From: Pantoea stewartii subsp. stewartii
Lineage (GTDB): Bacteria; Pseudomonadota; Gammaproteobacteria; Enterobacterales; Enterobacteriaceae
NCBI RefSeq assembly: GCF_008801695.1
Contig: NZ_VZPF01000027.1
Location: forward strand, 1 to 56,447
DNA: 56,447 nt
Direction: 5' to 3'
Part shown: positions 17,217 to 27,077 of the stretch, one piece after another
Position numbering within the stretch: position 1 is the first letter of the stretch
How the letters are laid out: each line of letters begins with the position of its first letter
The notes under the pieces: model-generated
The model's input: the letters and a program-made list of their open reading frames with translations, nothing else
Told to the model about the DNA's origin: nothing
Databases searched by the model: none
Position numbers and translations under genes: made by a program

Positions 17217-18113
17217 ATGAACAATCAAAAGGTTAAGCTGGCGATCGCGCCCATTGGCTGGACGAATGATGATATGCCCGAACTGGGCAGCGAAAACACC
17301 TTCCAGCAAACGGTTAGTGAAATGGCGCTGGCCGGGTTCACCGGCAGTGAAGTCGGCAGTAAATACCCACGCGATCCTGCGGTTCTGAAACCGATGCTGG
17401 AGATTCGCGGTATCGAGATCTGTAACGCCTGGTTCAGCACCTTCTTTGCACAGGGCGACAAAGCGAAAACGATTGAGGGATTCACCGAGCACATGAATTT
17501 CCTCTTCGAGATGGGCGCCCGGGTGATTGGGTGCTCTGAACAAAGCAAGAGCATACAAGGCACGACGCTGGCGGTGCTGGACGATAAGCCCGTGTTTAAC
17601 GACGATGAATGGCAGCGCACGGCGGAAGGCTACAATGAACTGGCTGCGATCGCCGCCCGTAAAGGCATGCGCGTCTGCCTGCACCATCACATGGGCACCG
17701 CTATCCAGACGCCAGCAGAAATTGACCGTTTTATGGCCATGACGAACGATACTGTCGGCTTACTTTACGACACCGGCCATATCTACTATTCCGAAGGCTC
17801 ACAGCAGGCCATGCTGGCGGTACTGGAAAACCACTTGCCACGTATTTTCCACGTGCACCTCAAAGATGTGCGGGATGACATCGTCGCTGAAGTCAGAGAT
17901 CAGCATCTGTCTTTCCTGGACGGCGTAAAAAAAGGCACCTTTACCGTGCCGGGCGATGGCGTGATCGACTTTAAACCCGTGTTTAAAATCCTTGATGATT
18001 ACGGCTATCAAGGCTGGATGGTGGTGGAGGCAGAGCAGGATCCCGCGCTGGCGAATCCATTTGAGTATGCGGTGAAGGCACGAAAATATATTCGCGAGCA
18101 CACCGGGCTGTAA
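17217..18113 (+). CDS. iolE: Inosose dehydratase IolE
   Basis: This 298-residue protein is an AP-endonuclease-2/xylose-isomerase-type TIM barrel that dehydrates 2-keto-myo-inositol to the diketone consumed by IolD. Metal-ligand motifs are visible: [26 protein letters not shown] and the C-terminal VVEAEQDP. An AGGCAGG-type ribosome site precedes the ATG. It is the last gene of iolDGE and is followed by a strong terminator. Confidence 0.95.
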   Translation: MNNQKVKLAIAPIGWTNDDMPELGSENTFQQTVSEMALAGFTGSEVGSKYPRDPAVLKPMLEIRGIEICNAWFSTFFAQGDKAKTIEGFTEHMNFLFEMGARVIGCSEQSKSIQGTTLAVLDDKPVFNDDEWQRTAEGYNELAAIAARKGMRVCLHHHMGTAIQTPAEIDRFMAMTNDTVGLLYDTGHIYYSEGSQQAMLAVLENHLPRIFHVHLKDVRDDIVAEVRDQHLSFLDGVKKGTFTVPGDGVIDFKPVFKILDDYGYQGWMVVEAEQDPALANPFEYAVKARKYIREHTGL

Positions 18114-18143
18114 ATTCACCCTGACGCAGGACGATATGCATAA

Positions 18144-18167
18144 GGCTGCCCCAGGGCAGCCTTTTTT
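18144..18167 (+). terminator. Terminator of iolDGE
   Basis: GGCTGCC and GGCAGCC form a 7-bp G/C stem (18144-18150 with 18155-18161), followed by six T residues (18162-18167). This is a typical Rho-independent terminator and separates iolDGE from iolR. Confidence 0.9.
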
Positions 18168-18203
18168 CAGCCCGATCGCACCGTTTGAGGGCGAATCTGT
18201 GAG

Positions 18204-18227
18204 TTATTTCATAAACCAATGAAATAA
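18204..18227. promoter_or_regulatory. Candidate IolR operator upstream of iolR
   Basis: The arms TTATTTCAT (18204-18212) and ATGAAATAA (18219-18227) are a perfect 9-bp inverted repeat around AAACCA. A second related half-site pair, GAAATTTTCC, lies at 18252-18261. Both are just upstream of the iolR start and share the GAAA/TTTC core with dyads near iolC, iolD and iolA. This suggests autoregulation, but the link is inferred. Confidence 0.5.
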
Positions 18228-18321
18228 ATTATGCCTGAAAAACAAACAAATGAAATTTTCCATCCATCTGGTATCATAGCGATTCTTATCCAGCCACGCT
18301 TTCCGCACATGAGCCGACGTA

Positions 18322-19173
18322 ATGAGCAATAACCCTTCCCAACTTTCACTGCTGCAGGACGAGATTCGTCGCCGTTATGAAACGCTGAGTAAGCGTCTGA
18401 AGCAGGTGGCTCGTTATATTCTTGATAACAGTAACAGCATCGCCTTTGATACCGTCGCGTCTATTGCTCAGCAGGCCGATGTGCCGCCTTCGACCCTGAT
18501 TCGCTTTGCCAACGCCTTTGGTTTTAGCGGCTTCAACGAAATGAAACAAATTTTTCGTCAGCATCTGATGGAAGAGACGGTTAACTACACCGAACGGGCA
18601 CGCCTGTTCCGCCAGACCGCCGCAGACGACGCAGCGAACGCGCCTGAAAGCCCGGCGGAAATTCTGAATGTCTTCACCATGGTAAACAGCCAGGCGTTGC
18701 AGCAACTGGCGATGCAGGTGAGCCCGGAGCAGTTGAACAAAACGGTGCAGTTACTCAATGATGCCGAGAACGTCTATGTTATCGGCCTGCGTCGCTCGTT
18801 CAGTGTCGCCTCCTATCTGGTTTATGCCCTGCGCCATCTGGAGCGCCGCGCCTTTCTGATTGACGGGTTAGGCGGCATGTTCACTGAACAGCTGACGCTG
18901 GTGAATCCGAAAGACGTGGTGATTGCTATCAGTTGTTCGCCTTACGCCCGCGAAGCGGTAGAAGTGGTTGAGCTGGGCGCCAGGCGCGGTGCCCGCCTGA
19001 TTGCGATTACGGACAGCCAGGTGAGCCCTCTGGCCGCGTTCAGCGACGTTTGCTTTGTGGTGCGGGAAGCCCAGGTTGACGGTTTCCGCTCTCAGGTGGC
19101 TTCACTCTGTCTGGCTCAGACGCTGGCGGTTTCCCTGGCGCTGAACAATGCCCGGACGCCCCCCGCATCCTGA
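18322..19173 (+). CDS. iolR: RpiR/MurR-family transcriptional regulator, likely IolR
   Basis: The 283-residue regulator has an N-terminal RpiR helix-turn-helix (FDTVASIAQQADVPPSTLIRFANAFGF, about residues 38-64). A C-terminal SIS domain (VYVIGLRRSFSVASYLVYAL to about residue 265) binds phosphosugars. Within iol clusters of Salmonella and other Proteobacteria such a protein represses the pathway and is relieved by an inositol breakdown intermediate. Its place inside the cluster and the palindromes in front of iol genes support this role here. Confidence 0.88.
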   Translation: MSNNPSQLSLLQDEIRRRYETLSKRLKQVARYILDNSNSIAFDTVASIAQQADVPPSTLIRFANAFGFSGFNEMKQIFRQHLMEETVNYTERARLFRQTAADDAANAPESPAEILNVFTMVNSQALQQLAMQVSPEQLNKTVQLLNDAENVYVIGLRRSFSVASYLVYALRHLERRAFLIDGLGGMFTEQLTLVNPKDVVIAISCSPYAREAVEVVELGARRGARLIAITDSQVSPLAAFSDVCFVVREAQVDGFRSQVASLCLAQTLAVSLALNNARTPPAS

Positions 19174-19297
19174 CGATCGCGCCACCTGACAGGGCGGCGT
19201 AGCCTGCGCCCGTCAATCAGAAACGGCCTCGTCAGGTAACAGACAGAGCCTGTCGCCGAACACCGTTCTCTGGTCAACTTACAGGTACCATCACGCA

Positions 19298-19325
19298 ATA
19301 AAAAAGGCAGCGAATAGCGCTGCCT
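19298..19325 (-). terminator. Terminator downstream of iolB
   Basis: GGCAGCG (19306-19312) and CGCTGCC (19318-19324) pair around AATAG. On the minus strand the stem is followed by TTTTTTATTG, so it terminates iolB/iolA transcription from the right. Confidence 0.85.
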
Positions 19326-19344
19326 TGTCAGTCCTCGCCACGGA

Positions 19345-20163
19345 TTAACGTCGCGGATAACTGTCGCTGTTAACCCAGGCGTGATCGTGCTCCCAACTGA
19401 ACTTCCACAAACGTACCGGCCCCGCCATGACGTTAAGGTAGTAATTGTCGTAGCCTGCCAGCGTCGCCACAGGATGATAGCCGCGCGGCACCATGACCAC
19501 ATCACGGTTATACACTGCCATGCACTCATCCAGCGAACGATCGTCAGTATAAACGCGCTGCATGGCAAACCCCTGCTCGGGTTGAAAACGGTGGTAATAG
19601 GTTTCTTCCAGATAGGTTTCGTGTTCGCTGTTTTCCTGATCGTGTTTGTGGCTCGGGTAAGAGCTGGTATTGCCCTCATCGGTATACACTTCCACGACCA
19701 GCAGGCTCTCTGCCGGTTGAGTGTCCGGCAGAATATTATGCACCAGGCGCTGATTTTGCCCTTTGCCCCGCCGTTCAACGCCCACATCCTCCGGCGCAAT
19801 CAGGCGAGCGGGCAGCTTGCCGCCCTGCCCGGGTGCCTGGCAGACCGCCAGCTCAAGATCGCTTTCAGCCTGTACCCTGACGTCATCATCATGAGGAACA
19901 TACACAGAATAAGGCGGCGTGCGCTCAAACGGTGACAGACGTTTGCCGATATTCGGGAAACTTGCGTGGCGCGTGGTGACGGAAGCCAGCCCCGCGACCA
20001 GCACCAGGCAAAGTTCGCTGTCGCCACTTTTCAGGTCGAGCGTTTGCCCTTTTTTCAGCAGATAGGATGAAAAACCGACATAACGCCAACCGGCGCGCGC
20101 TGGCGTCACCTGCTGAATGCAGCCGTTATTGTCGGGCTGTTTTACCTTCGAAAGTAAGGCCAT
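19345..20163 (-). CDS. iolB: 5-deoxy-glucuronate isomerase IolB
   Basis: This 272-residue bicupin protein converts 5-deoxy-glucuronate to 5-dehydro-2-deoxygluconate, between IolD and IolC in the pathway. Metal-binding cupin residues are in SSYPSHKHDQENSEHETYLEE. The ATG at 20163 is preferred because AGGAGG lies just upstream; an earlier in-frame ATG at 20199 lacks support. It follows iolA on the same strand, 80 bp away. Confidence 0.93.
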   Translation of the reverse strand: MALLSKVKQPDNNGCIQQVTPARAGWRYVGFSSYLLKKGQTLDLKSGDSELCLVLVAGLASVTTRHASFPNIGKRLSPFERTPPYSVYVPHDDDVRVQAESDLELAVCQAPGQGGKLPARLIAPEDVGVERRGKGQNQRLVHNILPDTQPAESLLVVEVYTDEGNTSSYPSHKHDQENSEHETYLEETYYHRFQPEQGFAMQRVYTDDRSLDECMAVYNRDVVMVPRGYHPVATLAGYDNYYLNVMAGPVRLWKFSWEHDHAWVNSDSYPRR

Positions 20164-20244
20164 TCGCCTCCTCCTGTTTTGCGGTCCTTCACCTGACAAC
20201 CCGCGCCCCTGTGTGTGGAACGCTGCGTCAGTGGTGCAGGTGAT

Positions 20245-21750
20245 TTAGCCTAACGTTGGCATGCTGAATTCGGACACCGTTTGCTGACCGCCTGGCCAAC
20301 GCACGGTGGCGGTTTTCATGCGGGTGTAAAAACGCACGCCGTCTGGCCCGTGCACGTTTAACGCACCAAAGACTGACCGTTTCCAGCCCCCAAAACTGTG
20401 GAAGGCCATCGGCACCGGCACCGGCAAATTGACGCCGACCATTCCGGCCTCAACATCCTGCACAAACTCCCGCGCGGTATGGCCATTGCTGGTAAAGATG
20501 GCGCTGCCGTTACCAAATTCGTGGCTGTTAACCAGCTTCAGGGCACTGTCGTAATCCGGCGCGCGCATAATGCTCAGCACCGGACCAAAAATTTCCTCAC
20601 GCCAGATGGTCATCTCGGCGGTAACGTTATCGAACAGCGTACCGCCGACGTAGTAGCCCTCTTCGAAACCGGCGACTTTGTGGTTGCGGCCATCAACGAC
20701 CAGCTTCGCCCCTTCCTGCTCGCCCAGATCGATATAGCCCAGCACTTTTTTCTGGTGTGCCGCAGAAACCACAGGCCCCATTTCATTTTCATCGCTGCCT
20801 TGCTGGATTCCCGGCCCAACCCGTAATGCGTTGATCAGCGGTGTCAGGCGCGAAATGAGCTTATCGGCGGTATCGTTGCCCACTGCAACGACAACCGGCA
20901 GCGCCATGCAACGCTCGCCCGCCGAGCCAAACGCACCGCCCATAATCGCGTTTACCGTGGCGTCCAAATCGGCGTCTGGCATAACGATGGCGTGATTTTT
21001 TGCCGCGCCAAAAGCCTGAACGCGCTTACCGTGCGCACTGGCCGTTTTGTAAATATGCTCGGCCACACCGGATGAGCCAACGAAGCTGACGGCGGCAATA
21101 CGCGGATCTTTATAAAGCTGTTCTGCATTGTCATTGGAACTGTGCACGACATTAAACACGCCATCCGGCAGGCCCGCCTCCTTCAACAGCTCGGCCATGC
21201 GCACCGACGCTGACGGATCCAGCGCAGGCGGCTTGAGAATAAAGGTGTTACCGCAGGCCAACGCAATCGGGAACATCCACAACGGCACCATTGCCGGAAA
21301 GTTGAAGGGCGTAATCCCTGCCACGACGCCCACCGGCTGCATCAGCGAGTAACTGTCTACGCCACCGCCTACATTCGGGGAATACTCGCCTTTAAGCAGG
21401 TGCGGAATACCACAGGCAAATTCGATGACTTCGATACCGCGCGTCAGCTCACCCAGCGCATCTGACCAGACTTTGCCATGCTCAGACACAATCAGCGCCG
21501 CCAGTTCATCGCGGTGCTGCTCCATCAGAGCTTTAAAATTGAACATGATGCGTGCGCGGCGCAGCGGGGAGGTTTTTGACCAGGCAGGAAAGGCCGCATG
21601 TGCCACATAAATCGCCTGAGCCACTTCATCTGCGCTGCTTTGCGTGAGCTCACGGATAACCTTGCCGGTTGCCGGATCGAACACAGGAATGGTTTCGTTG
21701 CTGGCGCTGAATGTGGTTTGACCGCCAATAAAATTTCCTACGATAGTCAT
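20245..21750 (-). CDS. iolA: CoA-acylating methylmalonate-semialdehyde dehydrogenase IolA/MmsA
   Basis: The 501-residue aldehyde dehydrogenase converts malonate semialdehyde plus CoA and NAD to acetyl-CoA and CO2, the last step of inositol catabolism. The catalytic cysteine is in GSAGERCMALPV (about residue 284). The start MTIVGNFIGG at 21750 has an AGAGGC ribosome site and matches the family. The ATG-like sequence 54 nt upstream is not used by homologues. It is read away from the permease gene. Confidence 0.94.
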   Translation of the reverse strand: MTIVGNFIGGQTTFSASNETIPVFDPATGKVIRELTQSSADEVAQAIYVAHAAFPAWSKTSPLRRARIMFNFKALMEQHRDELAALIVSEHGKVWSDALGELTRGIEVIEFACGIPHLLKGEYSPNVGGGVDSYSLMQPVGVVAGITPFNFPAMVPLWMFPIALACGNTFILKPPALDPSASVRMAELLKEAGLPDGVFNVVHSSNDNAEQLYKDPRIAAVSFVGSSGVAEHIYKTASAHGKRVQAFGAAKNHAIVMPDADLDATVNAIMGGAFGSAGERCMALPVVVAVGNDTADKLISRLTPLINALRVGPGIQQGSDENEMGPVVSAAHQKKVLGYIDLGEQEGAKLVVDGRNHKVAGFEEGYYVGGTLFDNVTAEMTIWREEIFGPVLSIMRAPDYDSALKLVNSHEFGNGSAIFTSNGHTAREFVQDVEAGMVGVNLPVPVPMAFHSFGGWKRSVFGALNVHGPDGVRFYTRMKTATVRWPGGQQTVSEFSMPTLG

Positions 21751-22409
21751 GATGTTGCCTCTTTGGTATGTACGGTTCCAGCGGGCAGAGCACAGAAGTG
21801 GCATGCTGGCTGGGCAGGAAAAGCCAAAAGCATGCTGGAAAACTATTACAATGGAATAAATTTTTCAAATAGATATTTTTGGAAAATTACTTTTTAGCGG
21901 CACAGATCGCATTTCTCTTTTCATAAAGGATTGACGCCTTCGCGGCGGCCATTCTGGCTCGTCATCGCTGACGGTGTAATCGGGGTCCCCATGACATTGT
22001 CGCTTCAGGGCGGTTTAACGCCTTTGCGGGATGAAAGGTTTTCGGCCTGACGGCATTAAGCAGCCCGGATATGTTTCATCAATTTTAAATATGAAATATA
22101 CATTTCTTTTTGCTGAGAGTCGGCCAGAAAAATGGCTGCTGGCCATGAGGACAGTTGTCTGGTGAAAAAACATCACTACGCACTAACGCAGTGCAAAAAA
22201 GGGCGTTAATCGTCATTTTATGAACCAATAATTTCTTAACTGCCCCATCAGGAATCATGTGTTTCACTTTTCCCGGGCGAGCGACGCGTTTCATCACAAC
22301 ATTATCGCTATGATTTTAAAGGCATTGATACCAGAGGAACGTTTATCAAATAAACCTGGCCTGCTTTATGCAACATCTGGTGACTTCCCCGCACTGAGAT
22401 GAGATAACC
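21751..22409. promoter_or_regulatory. Divergent iolA/permease control region
   Basis: About 660 bp without a convincing gene. On the iolA side, AT-rich dyads GGAATAAATTTTTC (21853-21866) and GGAAAATTAC (21881-21890) resemble the candidate IolR sites elsewhere. On the permease side a G/C dyad (GGCCAG and CTGGCC, about 22122-22144) could be a leader hairpin. I see no RNA gene. Confidence 0.45.
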
Positions 22410-23789
22410 GTGTCTGACGAAAAAAACAGTGGCTTACTGTACGGCCTTGATCAGCGAATTCCGCCTGTGCAGGCTTTTTTTAGCGCATCGCAGCATGTAC
22501 TGGCAGGTCTGGTCGGGATTATCACGCCGCCTTTGCTAATTGGCACCGCGCTTGGTCTGGAAGCCTGGCTTCCGTATTTAATTAGTATGTCGCTCCTTGC
22601 TTCGGGCATCGGCACCTTTCTGCAGTCAAATCGCGTGTGGGGCGTGGGCGCGGGCATGATATGCATGCAGGGCACCAGCTTTGCTTTTCTCGGCGTCGCC
22701 ATTTCAGGTGGCCTGTGGGTCAAAGCCCAGGGCGGCAGCCCTGAGGACATTATGGCGATGCTGTTTGGCGTCAACGCCGTGGCCGCGCTGGTTCCGGTTA
22801 TCGTCAGCCGCTTTATTGATACCTTAAAACGGGTCTTTACGCCGGTCGTGACTGGAAGCGTGATTGCGTTAATCGGTATCAGCCTGATTAAGGTCAGCGT
22901 GATTAACTGGTGCGGCGGTCAGAATGCACAGGATTTTGCCAGCCTTAGCAACCTCGCCCTGGGGGCGTTGACGCTTGGCGTGATTGTGCTGCTGAGCTGT
23001 TCGGGGAACCGCTGGCTGCGTCTGTCATCCATCGTGGTCGGCATTCTCACCGGCTGCATCGCGGCGGCACTGAGCGGCAAATTTCAGGTACATGGTTTGG
23101 GGGACAGTCTGTTTCGCCTGCCCGCGCTGTTTCCGTTTGGCTTTCACTTCAACAGCAGCCTTTTTGTGCCTGTAGTGCTGGTTTCACTGGTCTGCATCAT
23201 TGAGGCGGTAGGCGATCTTACCGCAAACCACCTGATCTCCGGTAAGTCGATTACGGATAAAGCGTTCAGTGCGCGCCTGAAAGGCGGCATTCTGGCTGAC
23301 GGACTGAGTTGTATGATTGCCGCCATGCTGAGTGCCTTTCCAAATACCACCTTTGCGCAAAACAACGGCGTCATACAGATGACCGGTGTGGCAAGCCGTT
23401 TTGTTGGCCGCTATATCGGTGTGATGCTGATTTTACTGGCTCTGTTTCCGCCGTTTAGCGAAGCGTTGCGTCAGATTCCCACGCCCGTCCTGGGTGGCGC
23501 GACCATGGTGATGTTTGGCTGCGTGGTAACGGCCGGCATTCGTATTCTCAGCCAGACCGCGCTGACGCGCAGAGAGATGCTGATTGTCGGCCTGGCCTTC
23601 AGCTTCGGCTTAGGGATTGAGTCCGTGCCTGCTGCCCTTTCCCATCTGCCGCCCCTGTTTGCGAACCTGTTTGGTTCAGCCGCCACCAGCGGCGGGATTG
23701 TTGCCATCGTGCTGAATATTCTGATTCCCGGCGGGCAGGAGCCGGTGCCACAGGACGCCACGAAAGAGGAATCTGCGCCCTCAGTGTAA
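22410..23789 (+). CDS. NCS2-family nucleobase (xanthine/uric acid type) permease
   Basis: This 459-residue membrane protein belongs to the nucleobase-cation symporter-2 (NAT/NCS2) family. Key features are the SASQHVLA histidine in TM1, the IEAVGDLTA segment around residue 270, and the signature FPNTTFAQNNGVIQMTGV (about residues 311-328), typical of purine transporters such as XanQ and UacT. The start is GTG at 22410. It is next to the iol cluster but nothing suggests inositol transport; the exact substrate (xanthine, urate, uracil) cannot be assigned from the sequence alone. Confidence 0.9.
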   Translation: MSDEKNSGLLYGLDQRIPPVQAFFSASQHVLAGLVGIITPPLLIGTALGLEAWLPYLISMSLLASGIGTFLQSNRVWGVGAGMICMQGTSFAFLGVAISGGLWVKAQGGSPEDIMAMLFGVNAVAALVPVIVSRFIDTLKRVFTPVVTGSVIALIGISLIKVSVINWCGGQNAQDFASLSNLALGALTLGVIVLLSCSGNRWLRLSSIVVGILTGCIAAALSGKFQVHGLGDSLFRLPALFPFGFHFNSSLFVPVVLVSLVCIIEAVGDLTANHLISGKSITDKAFSARLKGGILADGLSCMIAAMLSAFPNTTFAQNNGVIQMTGVASRFVGRYIGVMLILLALFPPFSEALRQIPTPVLGGATMVMFGCVVTAGIRILSQTALTRREMLIVGLAFSFGLGIESVPAALSHLPPLFANLFGSAATSGGIVAIVLNILIPGGQEPVPQDATKEESAPSV

Positions 23790-23796
23790 GGCGGCG

Positions 23797-23812
23797 GCAG
23801 GCGGCCGCCTGC
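23797..23812. other. 16-bp G/C palindrome after the permease gene
   Basis: GCAGGCGGCCGCCTGC is a perfect palindrome 8 bp after the stop codon. It can form a hairpin and may serve as a weak terminator; only TCGTTTC follows. Confidence 0.45.
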
Positions 23813-24017
23813 GTCGTTTCATTGCGGCGGCATCGCTGTTGACAGCATATCGCCGTGACAGTCGCCATTGTCCGCCGCGGCATCAGGACGCTTAACACCC
23901 TTTCGCGTCCTGTTTCCCGTCACCGTCTCGCCTCGCTTACCCTTTTCCTCAACGAATCCGCTTCTGATTTTTCCTTCAACTACACTTCAATCAGTTATTT
24001 ATGCGTAGAGAGAACGA

Positions 24018-25073
24018 ATGAACGGGTTGCAGCAGGAAAGAATTGGACAAAATATCTTAATCAAACTGGCGATGTTAGTGATTATCCTTGCCGGGATAAG
24101 AGCCGCTTCCGATATTCTGGTGCCGTTACTCCTGGCGGCGTTTTTTGCCATTGTGTTGAATCCCTTAGTCACGATACTGATGCGGCGCGGACTGCGGCGC
24201 GGGATGGCGATTACGCTGGTGATCACGGTCATTTTTGTTGTGATTTTGCTGCTGGGGGCCGTACTGGCCAGCTCAATGAGTGAGTTTTACGATCTCTATC
24301 CTCAACTGCGCACCATCATGGAAAAGAAAATGCTGGTCGTTCAGCATCTGGCGGCCAGCATTCATCTGAATGTCTCTACCGATGCGCTGGTTCAGCGCTT
24401 CGATCCCAACACATTGATGAATCTGGCCAGCGTGGCGCTGAGTGGTTTTTCCGGCGCAATGACCAATACTGTCCTGTTGATCCTTACCGTCGTCTTTATG
24501 CTGTTTGAAGTGCACCACCTGCCTTACAAAATGCGCAACTCGTTTGTGAACCCCAAAATTCGTATTGCGGGTTTACACAAAGCGCTTAAAGGCGTGACAC
24601 ATTACCTGGCGTTAAAAACGCTGATCAGCCTGATTACCGGTATCTCGGTCTGGCTGACGCTGTACCTGCTGGATGTGAAATTTGCGTTACTGTGGGGCGT
24701 GGTAGCCTTTATCCTGAATTTTATTCCCAATATCGGGCCGATTATCGCCGGTATTCCCCCTTTCCTGCAGGCACTGTTGCTGAACAGTGTGTTTGACGCG
24801 GCGATGGTGGCGGCGCTGTTTACCGCCATTCATATGGTGTTTGGCAATATGTTAGAGCCGCGCATCATGGGGCGCGGACTGGGATTGTCGACACTGGTGG
24901 TCTTTCTGTCCTTGATCTTCTGGGGCTGGCTGTTGGGTCCGGTCGGTATGCTGCTCTCCGTACCGCTGACCAGCATTACAAAAATTTTGATGGAAACCAC
25001 GCCAGGCGGAAGCCGACTGGCAATCATGCTGGGCACCGGACGCCCTAAACCTGCCCGGCTGCTAACCAAGTAA
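24018..25073 (+). CDS. yhhT: AI-2E family transporter YhhT
   Basis: The 351-residue polytopic membrane protein is the PerM/AI-2E-family member YhhT, of uncertain substrate. The segment ending VVFMLFEVHHLPYKMR and the C-terminal GWLLGPVGMLLSVPLTS match E. coli YhhT. It is the core gene that follows dcrB-yhhS in E. coli, so the inositol cluster and the permease appear inserted between dcrB and yhhT. The 3' end overlaps the convergent gntR gene by 12 bp. Confidence 0.92.
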   Translation: MNGLQQERIGQNILIKLAMLVIILAGIRAASDILVPLLLAAFFAIVLNPLVTILMRRGLRRGMAITLVITVIFVVILLLGAVLASSMSEFYDLYPQLRTIMEKKMLVVQHLAASIHLNVSTDALVQRFDPNTLMNLASVALSGFSGAMTNTVLLILTVVFMLFEVHHLPYKMRNSFVNPKIRIAGLHKALKGVTHYLALKTLISLITGISVWLTLYLLDVKFALLWGVVAFILNFIPNIGPIIAGIPPFLQALLLNSVFDAAMVAALFTAIHMVFGNMLEPRIMGRGLGLSTLVVFLSLIFWGWLLGPVGMLLSVPLTSITKILMETTPGGSRLAIMLGTGRPKPARLLTK

Positions 25074-25748
25074 ACGCTGCTGCACATGCTGCAGATGCGC
25101 TCTCATCGCAGCCTGTGCAACCTGCTCATCTCCCCCGACAATGGCCTCTGCAATACACTGATGGTCGGCGTTCATTTCGTCAGCAAAGGTATTGTCGGCA
25201 TAATGGCGTTCCAGCCGACGAAAATGCGCGCTGTCGCGTTTGTTCCACAGGTTTTCCATCATCTCCCGCAGCAGATCGTTACCGCTCATCTCGCTAATCA
25301 AAAGATGAAAGGCTTTATCCTGTTCTATAAACGCCGCATCGTTTTCATTAAATTGCTGGAGGCTGATGCTCATCGCCATGAGCCGCTCACGCTGCGCCTC
25401 ACTGCCGTTACGCGCCGCCATTCCTGCCAGCAGACTTTCATAGGCTTCGCGCGCCTGTAAAAGATCCTGCAGGCTGAAATGTTCGGTGTCTTTGACCGCT
25501 GAGGGCTGAGGCAGGGTTTGGGCGACAAATACGCCCGTTCCGGTCTGGATAGTGACGTAGCCCGTCATTTCAAGCGCAATCAGCGCTTCACGCACGGACG
25601 AGCGACTGACGCCCAACTGCTTTGCCAGCTCTCGCTCCGGTGGCAACGCACCGCCGGGTACGAAATCCCCACGCTGAATGCCCGCGATAATGGCATTGGC
25701 GATCTGTCGATAAAGTCGTTCAGTTTTCAGTACCGGTAGCACCATCAC
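25062..25748 (-). CDS. GntR/FadR-family transcriptional regulator (UxuR/ExuR-like)
   Basis: The 228-residue regulator has a GntR winged helix at residues 10-75 ([26 protein letters not shown]) and an all-helical FCD effector domain after about residue 95. It is divergent from uxuA, 144 bp away. Hexuronate genes are usually controlled by FadR-subfamily GntR proteins, so this is probably the uxuA regulator. It is not assignable as UxuR or ExuR with certainty. The 3' end runs 12 bp into yhhT on the other strand. Confidence 0.88.
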   Translation of the reverse strand: MMVLPVLKTERLYRQIANAIIAGIQRGDFVPGGALPPERELAKQLGVSRSSVREALIALEMTGYVTIQTGTGVFVAQTLPQPSAVKDTEHFSLQDLLQAREAYESLLAGMAARNGSEAQRERLMAMSISLQQFNENDAAFIEQDKAFHLLISEMSGNDLLREMMENLWNKRDSAHFRRLERHYADNTFADEMNADHQCIAEAIVGGDEQVAQAAMRAHLQHVQQRLLG

Positions 25749-25892
25749 CTTCTCCTGTTATGGCCGTCTTTGCAGAATCCAGCCGGACGTATTTACTATG
25801 CTGCGATCCGGATCACGGCCTTAATTTACGCGCTAATTTACTCTTGGTCCAGCGGCCTGACCACTGGGCCACCCGTTCATCAAGGAGTAATA
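25749..25892 (+). promoter_or_regulatory. gntR/uxuA intergenic region with candidate operator
   Basis: The short divergent gap contains TGGTC and GACCA half-sites separated by 9 bp in TTGGTCCAGCGGCCTGACCA at about 25844-25863. FadR-type GntR proteins usually bind TGGT/ACCA dyads, although with closer half-site spacing. A ribosome site AAGGAG lies at 25882-25887 ahead of uxuA. The site assignment is tentative. Confidence 0.35.
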
Positions 25893-27077
25893 ATGGAACA
25901 TACATGGCGCTGGTACGGCCCCAACGATCCTGTTTCACTGGACGATGCTCGCCAGGCAGGTGCAACCGGTATTGTTACGGCACTTCATCACATCCCAAAC
26001 GGCGACGTGTGGCCCGTAGCCGAAATCAAAGCGCGTCAGGCGCTACTGGCGGAAAAAGGACTCACCTGGTCTGTTGTTGAAAGCATTCCCGTTCACGAAT
26101 CCATTAAAACGCAACGGGGCGATTATTCGCGCTATATCACCAACTATCAGCAGTCGATTCGTAATCTGGCCGCCTGCGGGATCGATACCGTGTGCTACAA
26201 CTTTATGCCGGTGCTTGACTGGACGCGTACCGATCTGGCCTGGACCTTGCCGGATGGGGCGAAAGCGTTGCGGTTTGACGCCGATGCGTTTGCTGCGTTT
26301 GAACTGTACCTGTTAAAACGTCCCGGTGCGGAAAAAGAATACAGCCCCGCCGAGCAGCAGGCCGCTGCTGCCTGTTTTGCCGCAATGAACGAAGAAGAGA
26401 AAGCCACGCTGGTGCGCAACATCATTGCGGGTTTACCCGGTGCGGAAGAAGGCTACACGCTTGAACAGTTCCAGGCCCAGCTGGCCCAATATGATGGCAT
26501 TGATAAAGCCAGACTGCGCGAGCATATGGCCACCTTCCTGCGGGCTATTGTGCCAGTGGCAGAAGAGGTGGGCATCAAACTGGCGGTACATCCTGACGAT
26601 CCGCCGCGTCCTATTCTTGGCCTGCCGCGCATTGTCTCCACCCAGGAGGATATGCAGTGGCTGAAAGAGACTGTCGACAGCCTGCATAACGGATTCTGCT
26701 TCTGTACAGGATCGTACGGCGTTCGCGACGATAACCCACTGGTTACGATGGCCGAAACCTTTGCCGATCGTATTAACTTCGTGCATTTACGCGCCACAAA
26801 ACGCGAAGCAAACCCCAACAGCTTCCACGAAGCCGCTCATCTGGCGGGAGACGTTGATATGGTTGGCGTCATCAAAGTGATTCTGGCTGAGGAGCAGCGC
26901 CGTCGCCGTGCAGGCAATCTACGCGCTATTCCTATGCGTCCCGATCACGGTCATCAGATGCTGGACGATTTGCACAAGCGCACCAATCCGGGCTATTCAG
27001 CAATCGGCAGGCTCAAGGGGCTGGCCGAGTTGCGTGGCGTAGAAGTCGCGCTGAAACAAATCTACTTCCAGGATTAG
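25893..27077 (+). CDS. uxuA: Mannonate dehydratase UxuA
   Basis: The 394-residue enzyme dehydrates D-mannonate to 2-keto-3-deoxygluconate in glucuronate catabolism. The start [16 protein letters not shown] at 25893 follows AAGGAG and gives exactly the E. coli length. Characteristic segments are [32 protein letters not shown] and [10 protein letters not shown]. In E. coli uxuA is cotranscribed with uxuB (fructuronate reductase); no uxuB is found beside this gene. Confidence 0.96.
   Translation: MEHTWRWYGPNDPVSLDDARQAGATGIVTALHHIPNGDVWPVAEIKARQALLAEKGLTWSVVESIPVHESIKTQRGDYSRYITNYQQSIRNLAACGIDTVCYNFMPVLDWTRTDLAWTLPDGAKALRFDADAFAAFELYLLKRPGAEKEYSPAEQQAAAACFAAMNEEEKATLVRNIIAGLPGAEEGYTLEQFQAQLAQYDGIDKARLREHMATFLRAIVPVAEEVGIKLAVHPDDPPRPILGLPRIVSTQEDMQWLKETVDSLHNGFCFCTGSYGVRDDNPLVTMAETFADRINFVHLRATKREANPNSFHEAAHLAGDVDMVGVIKVILAEEQRRRRAGNLRAIPMRPDHGHQMLDDLHKRTNPGYSAIGRLKGLAELRGVEVALKQIYFQD

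Noticed and set aside
22085..22297. 70-codon minus-strand frame upstream of the permease
   Set aside because: AT-rich, no ribosome site, lies in the control region.
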